From Thiocystis minor (lineage in GTDB: Bacteria > Pseudomonadota > Gammaproteobacteria > Chromatiales > Chromatiaceae), in NCBI RefSeq assembly GCF_016653465.1, contig NZ_NHSQ01000026.1:1-52037 (forward strand): a DNA stretch of 52,037 nucleotides, in the 5' to 3' direction. The notes under the pieces are model-generated. The model searched no databases. It saw nothing but the letters and a program-made list of their open reading frames with translations, and was not told the DNA's origin. Positions 8,383-17,704 of this stretch are shown piece after piece. Numbering within the stretch: position 1 is the first letter of the stretch; every line of letters starts with the position of its first letter. The position numbers were made by a program, and so were the translations under genes.

Positions 8383-9768
8383 TTAGATAAGCCCCTGGCG
8401 CGCGATGGATTCAAGTTGCAGCCGATCGTATTTTCCCGAGGGAAGCAACGGCAGCCGCTCCAGCCGACGAAACTCCCGAGGGCGTTCGGAACCGGACAAC
8501 CGCTGACCGCACCAGCGTTCAAGACTGGATTCGTCGATCTCGCCGCGATAGAGCGCGACCAGCCGATGCCCCCAGACGTCGTCATCCAGACCCACCACGA
8601 CGACTTCACTGACACCCTCCGCCTCGTGCAGTACCGCTTCGACGCGGGCCAGCGAGACATTGTTGCCGCCGATCACCCGAAGATCGTCCGCGCGGCCCAA
8701 CACCTTCAGTTGACCATCGTCGGCCAGGCAGGCGAGATCGGCGGTCTCGAACCAACCATCCTCCAGACCCTGCCCCGGTTGACGATCCGGATTCGCATAG
8801 CCGGCCATCACCATGGCCCCGCGAATCCGCAGACGCGCGGGCGGCGACGCGCAATCCGGCGCCGCGACCTGAATCCCCGGCAGCAACCGACCCACCAGCC
8901 CGGACTCCGGCGCCGTGCCGGTCAGACGCTCGGTCGTGGCGATCTGGGTCGCGGTCTCGGTCATGCCATAGGTGAGATGAATCGGCCAGCCCGCGTCCAG
9001 CGTGCGCTGGACCAGGGACCGACTGGTCGCCTGCCCTCCCACCAGGAGCACGCGCAGTTGGGGCGGCGGGGTCGGATCGAGATCCAGCAGACGCGCCAGC
9101 ATCGGCGGCACCAGCGAGAGATGGGTGACGGGACGCGCGCGCAGATCGGCCATCACCGCTGGTGCCGCGAATCCCTCGTGTAGCAAGAGGGTCGCGCCAG
9201 CCAGCGCGCAGCGATAGCCGATGGAGAGGCCGCCGACATGACTCAGACGCAGACAGGTTAGCCAGAGATCGCCCGGCGCCAGACCCAGTTGCGCGTTGAC
9301 CGCCAGCGCCGAGGCGAGAAGATTGTCGGCGGACAGCATCGCGACCTTGGGCAATCCGCTGCTTCCGCTGGTCTTGATCAGGAGCGCGATGGAGTCAGCC
9401 GCATCGCCAGATCTGGCCGTGCCGCAACCGGTCGGAAGCAGTCGCTCCGAGTCCGGATGCCAGCGCCACTCGGTCCCGGTCATGCCGGCGAGTGTCCGCC
9501 ATTCGGTCTCGGCGGTTCCGGTTCGATAGGGAAAGATCGCGGCCCCGATACGAGCAAGCGCGAGTTGCATCAGGAGCAGATCCAGACCCGGCGAGTCGGG
9601 GGCCAGCACCGCCTGATTCGCGCCCAAGCCTTGAGCCCGCAGCGTGTCGACGCGGCGCGCCAGACGCGTGGAGAGTTCCAGATTGTCCCAGGCGTCGGCG
9701 CCCCGGAGGAAGGCGATCCCAGGTCCGGAACGCCAGGGCACATCCGCGAAGTCGGAAACGGCGATCAT
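8383..9768 (-). CDS. menE: o-Succinylbenzoate-CoA ligase-like AMP-forming ligase
   Basis: 461 aa, ANL superfamily. MenE activates o-succinylbenzoate in menaquinone synthesis. The adenylate loop is IKTSGSSGLPKVAML, followed by LRLSHVGGL, the HLTYGMTETATQ aromatic/acid motif and the C-terminal GRADDLRVIGGNNVS hinge with PSGKYDR. Length and order match MenE rather than a long-chain acyl-CoA ligase. Purple sulfur bacteria make menaquinone, so the call is reasonable, but no other men gene is in the window. It lies 87 bp downstream of bchJ on the same strand and may belong to the bchE transcript. Confidence 0.75.
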   Translation of the reverse strand: MIAVSDFADVPWRSGPGIAFLRGADAWDNLELSTRLARRVDTLRAQGLGANQAVLAPDSPGLDLLLMQLALARIGAAIFPYRTGTAETEWRTLAGMTGTEWRWHPDSERLLPTGCGTARSGDAADSIALLIKTSGSSGLPKVAMLSADNLLASALAVNAQLGLAPGDLWLTCLRLSHVGGLSIGYRCALAGATLLLHEGFAAPAVMADLRARPVTHLSLVPPMLARLLDLDPTPPPQLRVLLVGGQATSRSLVQRTLDAGWPIHLTYGMTETATQIATTERLTGTAPESGLVGRLLPGIQVAAPDCASPPARLRIRGAMVMAGYANPDRQPGQGLEDGWFETADLACLADDGQLKVLGRADDLRVIGGNNVSLARVEAVLHEAEGVSEVVVVGLDDDVWGHRLVALYRGEIDESSLERWCGQRLSGSERPREFRRLERLPLLPSGKYDRLQLESIARQGLI

Positions 9769-9855
9769 GCGAGGCGACCATCCGTACTGAGGTTCGGATC
9801 AAGATTGGTGCCATGCGACAAATCGCCGCCAACCGATCCGATCCGGGACACTTGA

Positions 9856-10452
9856 CTACCAGCGCACCTCGAAGACGCAGCGATGCGCATGATTGGCCTG
9901 GCAGGCGATTTCCGTGACAACGGCTTTGCGATGGACCAAGCTGCGAAACAGCCGCTCGAAGGTTCCGGCGTAATAATCGCAGAGCGGCTCGGTAGCCGTG
10001 GCGCCTCGGCAGATCGGGGAGTTGGTGACTAAAAGCCTGGGTGGATATTTTGGGTCGGCGTCGAAAACCCCGGTTCCGACGAAGGTCCAGGAGTTACGGC
10101 GAATCGCCTTGACCAGCGCCGGACAGGCCATGCCTGCCGGCAGAATGGCGAGCAGTCTCTGGACGGAACGAGGAATGCGATTGGCAAGCAGATAATCGCC
10201 GGTGCGCAGCCCCGCATCGCGCGAGACGGAACGCGCCATGGGGATGCCGAACTGCTCGCGCAGCGCACTCTGCAAGGCGACCACTTCGCCTTCATCGATC
10301 ATCTCGGTCGGCATCGCGTCGAGATAGCGGGCAAGCCCGGCCGCGGTGAAAAGTTCCGTCACGGCCCCTTGGCCCTGAGATTCCCGCATGGCCTCGGCAA
10401 CGCGGATGATGGCGTTTGGACCGATGCGTCCCTGATGCGCGGCAGCGATCAT
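9856..10452 (-). CDS. bchJ: BchJ, V4R-domain protein of bacteriochlorophyll synthesis
   Basis: 198 aa. The V4R domain carries GRIGPNAIIRVAEAM at the N-terminus and a Cys-containing C-terminal part (CRGATATEPLCDYY, EIACQANHAHRCVFEVRW). BchJ was first called a 4-vinyl reductase; mutant work points instead to a substrate-handling or accessory role. The ATG at 10452 overlaps the hemN stop in ATGA, which fixes the start; the frame also opens 12 codons earlier. Its place after bchE and hemN matches photosynthesis clusters elsewhere. Confidence 0.85.
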   Translation of the reverse strand: MIAAAHQGRIGPNAIIRVAEAMRESQGQGAVTELFTAAGLARYLDAMPTEMIDEGEVVALQSALREQFGIPMARSVSRDAGLRTGDYLLANRIPRSVQRLLAILPAGMACPALVKAIRRNSWTFVGTGVFDADPKYPPRLLVTNSPICRGATATEPLCDYYAGTFERLFRSLVHRKAVVTEIACQANHAHRCVFEVRW

Positions 10453-11810
10453 GACGGCAACCTGAAGCGCCACTGGCAGCTTCCCCATTCGAGGAAGGCG
10501 TCCTGTTCCGCGCAGAGACCGCGCAGCAGATAGCGACCTTCGGGGGTCACCCGAATGCCATCCGGGGAAACCTCGACGAGACCATATCCGGCATTGTCGC
10601 AGAGACGATCATAGTCCTGTTCAAGATCCGCCGCCGAACTGGCGGGTAGTTGCAGATTACACATGAGATAGAGAACCGCCTCCCGACGACGCCGATCCGA
10701 GTCACTTAGCCGGCGCCCCCAGGCGACCGGAAACCGGTGATTATTTAACTGACTGTGCCACTCCTTGAGATCCGATTCGTTCTGGACCAGGGCACCGCCG
10801 ATCTCTCCGATGCCACTCGGTCCAAAGGCCAGAACCTGTTTTGCCGGCATCGGAGTATAGCCGATCGCATTGCGGTGCAGACGCCCCTCGGCTTGCGCAT
10901 TGGCCAACTCGTCGGTCTCGCGCACGAAGACATCCAGACCGACCCAGCGATAACCCGCCTCGGTGAACGAGTGGACAGCATCATGAAAAAGCGCCAGCTT
11001 TTCAGCGGCGCTCGGGAGATGATCGGCATTGATGGCATGTTGATGCGGCCGCCGCGAAGGGTCATGCGCATAGCTGAAGCAGGCGACCCGATCCGGGCTC
11101 AGATCGAGAATCTGATCCAGGGTCGACTGAAAACCCTTCGGGGTTTGAAAAGGCAGGCCGTAGACCAGATCGAGGTTGATACTCTGAAATCCGGTTTCGC
11201 GCGCGGTCTGGAAGACATCCCGCACCATACTGAGCGACTGCACCCGACCGATCGCGCGCTGCACGTCGGCATTGAGGTCTTGCACGCCGAAGCTGATCCG
11301 GCGAAAGCCCAACCCGTACAACAGTTCCAATTGACCGGCGGAGGAACGCCGCGGATTGCACTCGATCGAGGTACAGGCATTGGGAGCGATCGTGAAGTGA
11401 CGCTCCACGATCTCCATCAAACGGGCCAGTTGAGGCTCGTTGAGATGATTTGGCGTGCCTCCGCCAACATGCAACTGATTGATTTTTCGACCTCGACCGA
11501 TGAGATCGGTCACCATGGCCATCTCGAACTCAAGCGCGTCGAGATAGCGATCGACCTTCTCCAGGCTATGCGTGACCGTGGTATCGCAGGCGCAATAGAG
11601 ACATCGCACATGACAGAAGGGGACATGCACATAGACGGCAAGCTGTTCCTCCGGCCGTTGCCGGAGGTCGCTCAGCACTTCCCGATACTGCGCATCGCTG
11701 AAGGCGTTGTCTCCGAGGAGATCCGACGCCGACAAGGTGCACCCAAGAGGCGAATGGCCATACCGCTCAAGGAGCTCAAGCGGAAGACTGGAAGGTAGGG
11801 GAGGCGCCAT
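10449..11810 (-). CDS. hemN: Oxygen-independent coproporphyrinogen III oxidase-like radical SAM protein
   Basis: 453 aa. HemN converts coproporphyrinogen III to protoporphyrinogen IX without oxygen. The radical SAM motif is CHVRCLYCAC (CxxxCxxCxC of true HemN), followed by HVGGGTPN, IECNPRR, FGVQDL and LDLVYGLPFQT, and a HemN_C domain. The extreme N-terminus (LLERYGHSPLGCTLS) lacks the GPRYTSYPTA segment of E. coli-type HemN. It is 13 bp after bchE and coupled to bchJ, so it supplies protoporphyrin for the same anaerobic pathway. Confidence 0.85.
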   Translation of the reverse strand: MAPPLPSSLPLELLERYGHSPLGCTLSASDLLGDNAFSDAQYREVLSDLRQRPEEQLAVYVHVPFCHVRCLYCACDTTVTHSLEKVDRYLDALEFEMAMVTDLIGRGRKINQLHVGGGTPNHLNEPQLARLMEIVERHFTIAPNACTSIECNPRRSSAGQLELLYGLGFRRISFGVQDLNADVQRAIGRVQSLSMVRDVFQTARETGFQSINLDLVYGLPFQTPKGFQSTLDQILDLSPDRVACFSYAHDPSRRPHQHAINADHLPSAAEKLALFHDAVHSFTEAGYRWVGLDVFVRETDELANAQAEGRLHRNAIGYTPMPAKQVLAFGPSGIGEIGGALVQNESDLKEWHSQLNNHRFPVAWGRRLSDSDRRRREAVLYLMCNLQLPASSAADLEQDYDRLCDNAGYGLVEVSPDGIRVTPEGRYLLRGLCAEQDAFLEWGSCQWRFRLPS

Positions 11811-11823
11811 GGTCGAAACCCGC

Positions 11824-13497
11824 TTAGTCAGGTTGTACCGCTGTCATCTTCGGCATGGTCACGGTCCTGCAAACCGGGACCGAAGCGACACCGCTCAGTT
11901 CGGACTCGTCGACCCGCAGATCGTCGGGCGCACCGCAGACGGCGAGTTTGACCGGAGTGCCCCTGGAGTTCATGTCCGCCGCAAGATCCGGGCGATCCCG
12001 CTTCAATTGCGCGATTTCATCCATCGTCAAGACCTTGGAGGCATCGAATCCGAGATCGACCTCGGCGGACATCCCGTTCATCTTGAGTCTTCCAAGATCG
12101 TAGAATTTCTTCGATGCCGTCGTCTTCGCGAACGCCTTGAGACAGCCCAGCATATAGCGCCGCTTGAACTTGTCCTTGATCCAAGGGTAGCTGAGGAAGC
12201 TCTTGAGCATGTAAAACCGGGCGTAATTTTTCAGCACGCCCTTCAGTACCTGCTCGCGCGTCATGAATTCCGGCTTCATGATCGGTGTCACGAAATTATA
12301 CTTCGAGAAATCGCGAACCTCCACCTTGTCGCCAAGTTCCTCGAAGAGTTCGGCGAATGGCCAGGGCGTGAACATGTTCCAGTTGGCCATGTCGGCCTTC
12401 CAGTCCTGGGCCAGTTGGTAGGTTTCCTCGATGGTTTCCGGGGTCTCGTTTTCGAGGCCCATGATGAACTGCACCTCGGCCACAATCCCCGCATCCTTGA
12501 GCAGTTTGACGGCAAGCTTGTTTTGCTCGACGGTCGTCTGCTTGCGGAAGGTATCCAGATTCAACTGTGAGACCGCCTCGGTTCCCAACGAGACATGGAC
12601 CAGTCCTGCCTTGCGATAGAAGGGGAGCAGGTCGCGATCGCGCATGATGTCGGTCACGCGGGTATTGATGCCCCAATAGAGCGGTAAATCACGCTTGATC
12701 AGTTCGTCGCACAGGGCGATGAACTTTTTCTGGAAAATGGTGGGCTCCTCGTCGGCGAGGATCATGAAGCCGACATTGTAGTCGCGCACCAGGGTTTCGA
12801 CCTCGTCGACGAATTTTCTGGGGTCGCGATGACGGTATTTGCGCCAGAATTTCCATTGCGAACAGAAGCGGCAGGTAAAAGGACAGCCGCGCGCGAAGTT
12901 CGGTACGGCCACGCGGCAATTCAGCGGGGTATAGATATAGCGGTCCCAGTTCAGCAGGGACCAGTCCGGCGTCAGGGTATCGAGATCCTCGATCACCGGA
13001 TGCGCGGGCGTGGCGACCACCTGTCCTTCGTCATCGATGAAAGAGATCCCCCAGATCTTGTGACGCGCCTCGCGGTGCGTGCCGTCTTCGATCGCCTTCA
13101 GCAGCGCAACCGCGATCTCCTCGCCCTCGCCGCGGACGATATAGTCGATCCAGGGCGCCTCGCCCAGCACCTGCGTATACATGAAAGTCGCATGGATGCC
13201 GCCGAGCACGGTGATCGTGTCCGGATTCACCTCTTTGGCGAGTTGCAGCGTGGTTTGAGCCTTGTAGATCTGAGGCGTGATGGCGGTGGCCAGGACGATA
13301 TCGGGTTTATTGGCGCGGATAATCTCGCGCAGCTTGTCGTCGGGGATATCGTCGGTCATGGCGTCGACGAAGCGAACATTATCCATGCCCGCCTGTTTCA
13401 ATGCACCGCCGATGTAGGCCACCCAGCCAGGGGGCCAGTTTCCCGCAATCTCCGCGCCACCGCAGTGATAGTTGGGCTGGATCATCAATATACGCAT
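11824..13497 (-). CDS. bchE: Anaerobic Mg-protoporphyrin IX monomethyl ester cyclase (BchE)
   Basis: 557 aa. BchE makes the isocyclic E ring with water-derived oxygen using cobalamin and radical SAM chemistry. The N-terminal B12-binding domain carries CGGAEIAGNWPPGWVAYIGG and TVLGGIHATF; the radical SAM CxxxCxxC is RGCPFTCRFCSQWKFW near residue 203. Length is normal. No aerobic cyclase (acsF) is in the window, so ring closure appears to be anaerobic, as fits an anoxic phototroph. First gene of a bchE-hemN-bchJ(-menE) unit with a 377-bp upstream gap. Confidence 0.95.
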   Translation of the reverse strand: MRILMIQPNYHCGGAEIAGNWPPGWVAYIGGALKQAGMDNVRFVDAMTDDIPDDKLREIIRANKPDIVLATAITPQIYKAQTTLQLAKEVNPDTITVLGGIHATFMYTQVLGEAPWIDYIVRGEGEEIAVALLKAIEDGTHREARHKIWGISFIDDEGQVVATPAHPVIEDLDTLTPDWSLLNWDRYIYTPLNCRVAVPNFARGCPFTCRFCSQWKFWRKYRHRDPRKFVDEVETLVRDYNVGFMILADEEPTIFQKKFIALCDELIKRDLPLYWGINTRVTDIMRDRDLLPFYRKAGLVHVSLGTEAVSQLNLDTFRKQTTVEQNKLAVKLLKDAGIVAEVQFIMGLENETPETIEETYQLAQDWKADMANWNMFTPWPFAELFEELGDKVEVRDFSKYNFVTPIMKPEFMTREQVLKGVLKNYARFYMLKSFLSYPWIKDKFKRRYMLGCLKAFAKTTASKKFYDLGRLKMNGMSAEVDLGFDASKVLTMDEIAQLKRDRPDLAADMNSRGTPVKLAVCGAPDDLRVDESELSGVASVPVCRTVTMPKMTAVQPD

Positions 13498-13874
13498 GGC
13501 TATACCTCAGGAACGGGTCAAACGGGATGCGGAGCGGTTCGGCATTGGCAACCATGAACGGCAGGCTGATTCAAGGCCGGTACGGACTTGTCTTATCAGG
13601 CCCAGAGCCGCTGTGACAGAGGCCAGGGCTCGTCCGGCGATGCTTCGAAGGCGATCGTACTCCGCGGATCACTCATGAGTTGGCCGGGAGACGGCGGCCG
13701 CCAATCTAGGCGAGACGGTAGCCGATTCCCGAGCAAGCTTATATGATTAAGGTCAAGGTGGCCGTGAATTCGGCAGTCAACAGCGCCTATCATGACCCGG
13801 AAGTGGGCCTGAAGGATAGTGCCAAGGTTCGGTTTGCGAGCGTCGATGACTGGAAAAACGCCGCCGAATACCCC
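13498..13874. other. Intergenic region upstream of bchE
   Basis: 377 bp between puhE and bchE, both on the minus strand. Open frames here have no recognisable product. No TGT-N12-ACA PpsR site was found. The one regulatory candidate is a weak FNR-like dyad at 13743-13756. Confidence 0.5.
13743..13756. promoter_or_regulatory. Possible FNR-type site upstream of bchE
   Basis: ATGAT-TAAG-GTCAA matches eight of ten defined positions of the FNR consensus TTGAT-N4-ATCAA. It lies about 246 bp upstream of bchE, which is activated by FnrL in Rhodobacter. The distance is long for a class II site and no convincing promoter was identified next to it, so this is only a candidate. Confidence 0.3.
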
Positions 13875-14795
13875 TCACGCTCCAGTCGCCATCCCAATAC
13901 GGCTGCGTTTAATTCGCTGGCGCGTTTGCGGCAACGTCGTCTTGGTCCTCGTCGTGGCGCAGTGCGAGAGGGTTGCGCATACCTCGTTCTCGCCAGGATC
14001 GCTGGGCGGACGTCCCGAATCCCGCGCGTCGGGTGGCTCGCGCGGCGGCAACGCCCAGGCCCAGAGCGCCTCGTCGGGCAGCGGCAACACGAGTAGCCAG
14101 TGCTCCAGAATCGCCAGCGCCAGCAGAGTCGCCACCAGAGTCAGGCCGACAACCTCGGAACCGTCCCCATCGGGGGCGGACACCCTGAGCACGATCAAAA
14201 CGACCAGAATCGTCGGCAAGGTCACGGAGACCGGAAACAGCAGATTCATCCCGCGCTTTGACATATAGGTCTTCAGATAGCGAAGGTGTTCGGGGAGCCA
14301 GTTCTCATTCAGGTTGGGAACGCCCAGGAACAGATTCAATTTCGCGCTCCAGCGCATCAGCCAGAGCACGACAAAGGTCCAGGCGCCAACCTGATTAGGT
14401 TCGCCCCAGGAGATTGCGATCAGGATCAAGCCCGTCGTCATGATGGCCAGTTCATGATACAGACTGGTCATGATGGCCAGCCTGAAACGCCGCCATGGAG
14501 TGCAGCCTTCCGGACAGGGAATTTTGCGCGGACCCGTTGCGTAGCCGGTGAAATAACTCATTTCGAGCACGCCCCAGATGACCAGTCCGCAGGTGAAGGC
14601 GAGATAATTCATGGCGATGCTCGTGGAGGTGCTACTCACGAACAGACCGAAGATCGCGACTGCCAGGACCGCCGATCCACCCAGCAGGGTCCAGCGAAAG
14701 GTTCGTCCAGGCAGATTATCGAGATAGAGCACGACACCGGTGCTGAACCACCAGAGACCCAGCGCATAGAGGATCGGGAAACCGACGTCAGACAT
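13875..14795 (-). CDS. puhE: Photosynthetic complex assembly protein PuhE
   Basis: 306 aa integral membrane protein of the PuhE (DUF3623) family. At least six hydrophobic stretches are visible, with the conserved YFTGYATGPRK, SLYHELAIM and WSAKLNLFLGVPNLNE segments. PuhE is found only in phototrophic proteobacteria and affects assembly of the reaction centre-LH1 core. The C-terminal 60 residues are polar and poorly conserved in appearance. A 143-bp gap with GGGTTC-type repeats separates it from puhC. Next gene downstream is bchE; acsF, often found near here, is missing. Confidence 0.88.
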   Translation of the reverse strand: MSDVGFPILYALGLWWFSTGVVLYLDNLPGRTFRWTLLGGSAVLAVAIFGLFVSSTSTSIAMNYLAFTCGLVIWGVLEMSYFTGYATGPRKIPCPEGCTPWRRFRLAIMTSLYHELAIMTTGLILIAISWGEPNQVGAWTFVVLWLMRWSAKLNLFLGVPNLNENWLPEHLRYLKTYMSKRGMNLLFPVSVTLPTILVVLIVLRVSAPDGDGSEVVGLTLVATLLALAILEHWLLVLPLPDEALWAWALPPREPPDARDSGRPPSDPGENEVCATLSHCATTRTKTTLPQTRQRIKRSRIGMATGA

Positions 14796-14938
14796 GGATT
14801 AGGCCCAATGCTGGTATTGCTTCGGACCCGAACCCGAACCCGCGCGAGCCGATGGAATAAATCGTCATCGTCAACCGTCGTTGTCTCTTAGGTTTGCACG
14901 CGCGAGCGGACTTTCGCCGGCGTCGAATCAATGAAAAG

Positions 14939-15400
14939 TCAGCGGGGTGGAGCGGGAAGCGCTGGCAGGAGCGGTTCAAATGCGGCCTGATTGGTGGCGC
15001 CATAGGCCTTCAGTTCGAGTTGAATGCCGGTAATCGGATCCTTCAGAGTCAGATCGCCGCTTTCTCGACGCGCCAGATGAAAGGGTTCCGAGAGATCGGC
15101 CTGATAGCCTTTGCGTTGACGCTCCATGCTTCTCAAAACGCCCCGAATGAAACCGCCCTCCCCTGGCGGCAGGGTTTGGACCAGAACGTCGGTCTCGACA
15201 TCGTAGACCGCGAGCCCTCCGTCGGCGAGATCCAGAAACTTAATCTCGCGCACCTGCGCCTCGGGCGTGAGCGGCGCCAGTTCCATTTTCGTGCCCGTGA
15301 GGCGCGCAATACCGATCATCAGGATAATGAAACCCAACATGGCCGCCATGGCGATCAGCACCCCCTTGGGGAAAGGGCGATTACTAAATGCATCACTCAA
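14939..15400 (-). CDS. puhC: Photosynthetic complex assembly protein PuhC
   Basis: 153 aa with one N-terminal membrane anchor (VLIAMAAMLGFIILMIGIA, about residues 14-32) and a periplasmic domain with FLDLADGGLAVYD and GEGGFIRGVLRSMERQR, typical of PuhC. It helps organise the RC-LH1 core. It starts 12 bp after puhB ends, in the order puhA-puhB-puhC conserved in purple bacteria. Confidence 0.88.
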   Translation of the reverse strand: MSDAFSNRPFPKGVLIAMAAMLGFIILMIGIARLTGTKMELAPLTPEAQVREIKFLDLADGGLAVYDVETDVLVQTLPPGEGGFIRGVLRSMERQRKGYQADLSEPFHLARRESGDLTLKDPITGIQLELKAYGATNQAAFEPLLPALPAPPR

Positions 15401-15412
15401 TGTCAGACCTCG

Positions 15413-16090
15413 TCAGGATACGGTTTCGCGTTGAGAGATTAGCGGAGGGCCTGACAAATCCTCGTCATCGTTCTCGCTTCGAGCAGACTCAGTGGACTGT
15501 TCCGAGTACGCATTCAGCGCATCCGCCAGAATCACCGCGACCTTGTCCGCGTCCGGAATCGCTCGGAGCATGGGCTGAGGTGGAGAAAAATGCCAGGGGC
15601 GCACATGCGGCCAGAAGATAATGTAGGACGGATGCGCCGTTTTTGCCAGGAGCAAGGGGATATCGCCCGTGCCATCCCGATAGAGCTTCAGATCGGCCGA
15701 ACGAATCTGCTTGAAGGGAAGATTCATGATCACCTGAAGCGCGACGCCGACCCGCATCACAACGCGTTGGTTCGTAATGGTATAGACGGTCGCGCGACTC
15801 ATCGCCCAGCCGAGAAACGCCAACGCGCCCACGGCAAGCAAGCCTAACACCAGAATCCAGAGCACGCCCATCAGGGCACTCGCCGCGGACGAGTCCGCAG
15901 ACCAGTCTTCGGCGATACGCCAGACCGCGAGCACCACAAAATAAATCGCGACGATCCGAAGATGAAAGACACTCCGCGCCAGAGCAGTCCAGCGCGGAGC
16001 ACCCTGCCAAAGCATCTTCTCACCAGCCGGAAGATGCTCGGGCAAACCTCGAACGGGCTCGAAGTCGTGTTCCTTTACCGCTTCCTTCAC
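15413..16090 (-). CDS. puhB: Photosynthetic complex assembly protein PuhB (bacterial PH domain)
   Basis: 225 aa. An N-terminal [15 protein letters not shown] segment precedes two or three transmembrane helices and a bPH2-type domain ([25 protein letters not shown]). PuhB promotes reaction-centre assembly in Rhodobacter. It begins with GTG overlapping the puhA stop (GTGA), implying coupled translation with the H subunit. Confidence 0.88.
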   Translation of the reverse strand: MKEAVKEHDFEPVRGLPEHLPAGEKMLWQGAPRWTALARSVFHLRIVAIYFVVLAVWRIAEDWSADSSAASALMGVLWILVLGLLAVGALAFLGWAMSRATVYTITNQRVVMRVGVALQVIMNLPFKQIRSADLKLYRDGTGDIPLLLAKTAHPSYIIFWPHVRPWHFSPPQPMLRAIPDADKVAVILADALNAYSEQSTESARSENDDEDLSGPPLISQRETVS

Positions 16091-16869
16091 AGTAAGGGCT
16101 CAATACGTTCCGGTGTTGCATACAGTTTGCCAGCGCCGTAATAGGCACACACTTTATCTTCATCATAGAGTGTGATGTGGTCCGGATTGGACAGGGACGG
16201 GACATTGGCAAAATGGGCGGCGCGAAGCGCAAGAACCTTGATTTTACGAGCCTTTTTGTCGAACTTACAGAAGTTGATCGGCAACAGCGCCTGTTTTCCG
16301 CCCTGCGCGACCTTCATTTCGAGATAGCGGATCTGCGGCTCGGAGCGATCGACCCAGACATCGGTCACGGTGCCGCCAACCTCGCCGTCAAGCCCGATGA
16401 CCGTCATGCCGCGCGGATCCGGCTCGCCTTCCGCGATGGAGAAATCCTTCGCAACGCGCAAGGGCACAATCTTTTTCTCGCCTTCGTGGGTCAGATCCGG
16501 ATGTTTTTCACGATTCGGAGAAGAGCCAGGTCCAACTTGGGCCAGCATTGGATCGCCGATGGGATCCAGCGGAGCACCTGGGAAGGGGGCGGAGGGCTTC
16601 GCCTTGATATCGGTATCCAGGGGCTCTGGACGGGGCGCCAGGACGGAGCCTCCGTTATGCGGAAGCACGAAGGTCTTGGGACTCGGGATGTCAGGAAAAC
16701 CGACAACCTTGACCCGTCCGCCAGAACGATCGGTCCGGCTGGACTCCAGCGGATAGCCCTCGCGCTTGTCCTCGGCGTGGAGATAAATGACAAGTGCGGC
16801 AAAAAAGAACCAGAACACCCAGATCGAGAGTTGGGCAACGTCGATATATTCAGTGATGGCAGCAGACAT
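16087..16869 (-). CDS. puhA: Photosynthetic reaction centre H subunit
   Basis: 260 aa, normal for PuhA. A single N-terminal helix ([17 protein letters not shown], about residues 14-30) is followed by the cytoplasmic PRC-barrel domain with [17 protein letters not shown] and [11 protein letters not shown]. The H subunit caps the L/M subunits and shapes proton transfer to QB. A very strong Shine-Dalgarno (ACGGAGG) stands just before the ATG, as expected for an abundant protein, and a short hairpin lies upstream at 16896-16915. The gene before it is a 31-codon ORF instead of the usual lhaA. Confidence 0.96.
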   Translation of the reverse strand: MSAAITEYIDVAQLSIWVFWFFFAALVIYLHAEDKREGYPLESSRTDRSGGRVKVVGFPDIPSPKTFVLPHNGGSVLAPRPEPLDTDIKAKPSAPFPGAPLDPIGDPMLAQVGPGSSPNREKHPDLTHEGEKKIVPLRVAKDFSIAEGEPDPRGMTVIGLDGEVGGTVTDVWVDRSEPQIRYLEMKVAQGGKQALLPINFCKFDKKARKIKVLALRAAHFANVPSLSNPDHITLYDEDKVCAYYGAGKLYATPERIEPLL

Positions 16870-16895
16870 GATGTAAACCTCCGTAGGACGAATGA

Positions 16896-16915
16896 CTAGC
16901 CTTGAAAACGGCTAG
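16896..16915 (-). other. Short hairpin between the 31-codon ORF and puhA
   Basis: On the minus strand CTAGCC-GTTTTCAA-GGCTAG forms a 6-bp perfect stem across the stop codon of the small ORF, about 28 bases before the puhA start. It could be an mRNA processing or stabilising element that sets puhA apart from the bch genes upstream. Only the dyad itself is seen. Confidence 0.4.
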
Positions 16916-17007
16916 GCCGAAGCGCGTTGAGCGCCTTGGTCCGGGGTTTCCAATAAACCCGCGAAAGAACCAAAAACGACCAACATGACGAAAAACAACC
17001 GTCTCAT
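16912..17007 (-). CDS. 31-residue membrane peptide ORF in the lhaA position
   Basis: ATG overlaps the bchM stop in ATGA, and the ORF ends with TAG 43 bases before puhA. The peptide is Arg-Arg followed by a hydrophobic stretch (LFFVMLVVFGSFAGLL) and a polar tail ending RASA, like a single-pass micropeptide. In most purple bacteria this slot holds lhaA, a PucC-family protein of about 470 aa. No resemblance to LhaA is evident, so it is not an obvious relic. It could be a true small protein or a leftover reading frame that keeps translational coupling to puhA. Confidence 0.4.
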   Translation of the reverse strand: MRRLFFVMLVVFGSFAGLLETPDQGAQRASA

Positions 17008-17704
17008 GCCTGGACCAGTTCCAATGCCTGAGACATGTAAAACCCGAGCACGATGCGCCGCGTGCGCTGAGGCTTCCAACCGCGTAACAGCGGCTCCGCG
17101 GCCAGGAGTTGACGCAAGCCTCCTTCGCTGACCGGCTCGATCGCCGGCGACCGGTCGCTACGCGGAAACAGCCGCCCGACCGCGAGCATGAGCGTCAGCG
17201 GCAGCGTCCGCGGGGCAAACGTGAAGATCATCGAGCCGCTGGTACGCTCGGCAAGTCCCGCCAGAACCTTCACCGCGTCGGCGGGGCGATAATGGATCAG
17301 GGAGTCCATGGCGACCACATAATCGAAGCGACCGTGCGCCGGATCGAGCATATCGCCCGCCTCGAACCGCACCGAGCCCGCGCCCAGATCCTGCGGCACG
17401 CGCTCGCGCGCGATCTCGATCAGGGTCGGCGCCACATCGATCGCGACCACTTCCGCGCCCCGGCGCGCCGCCTCGACCGCCAGCGCCCCGGTCCCGCAAC
17501 CCGCATCGAGCAACCGTTTGCCGGTGAGATCCGCCGGCAGCCAGTCGAGCAGAGTACTGCGCATGTCATCGCGACCGGCCCGCACCGTCGCACGGATGCG
17601 GCTGACCTTGGCGTCCGAGGTCAGTTTTGACCATGCATCGGCGGCCGTGCGATCAAAATAGGTTTTGATCTTGGCCTGCCGTTCTTGGTAAGAAGCCTTG
17701 GCCA

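Noticed and set aside
13743-14096. 117-codon plus-strand frame upstream of bchE
   Set aside because: Runs into the antisense of puhE and has no family features.
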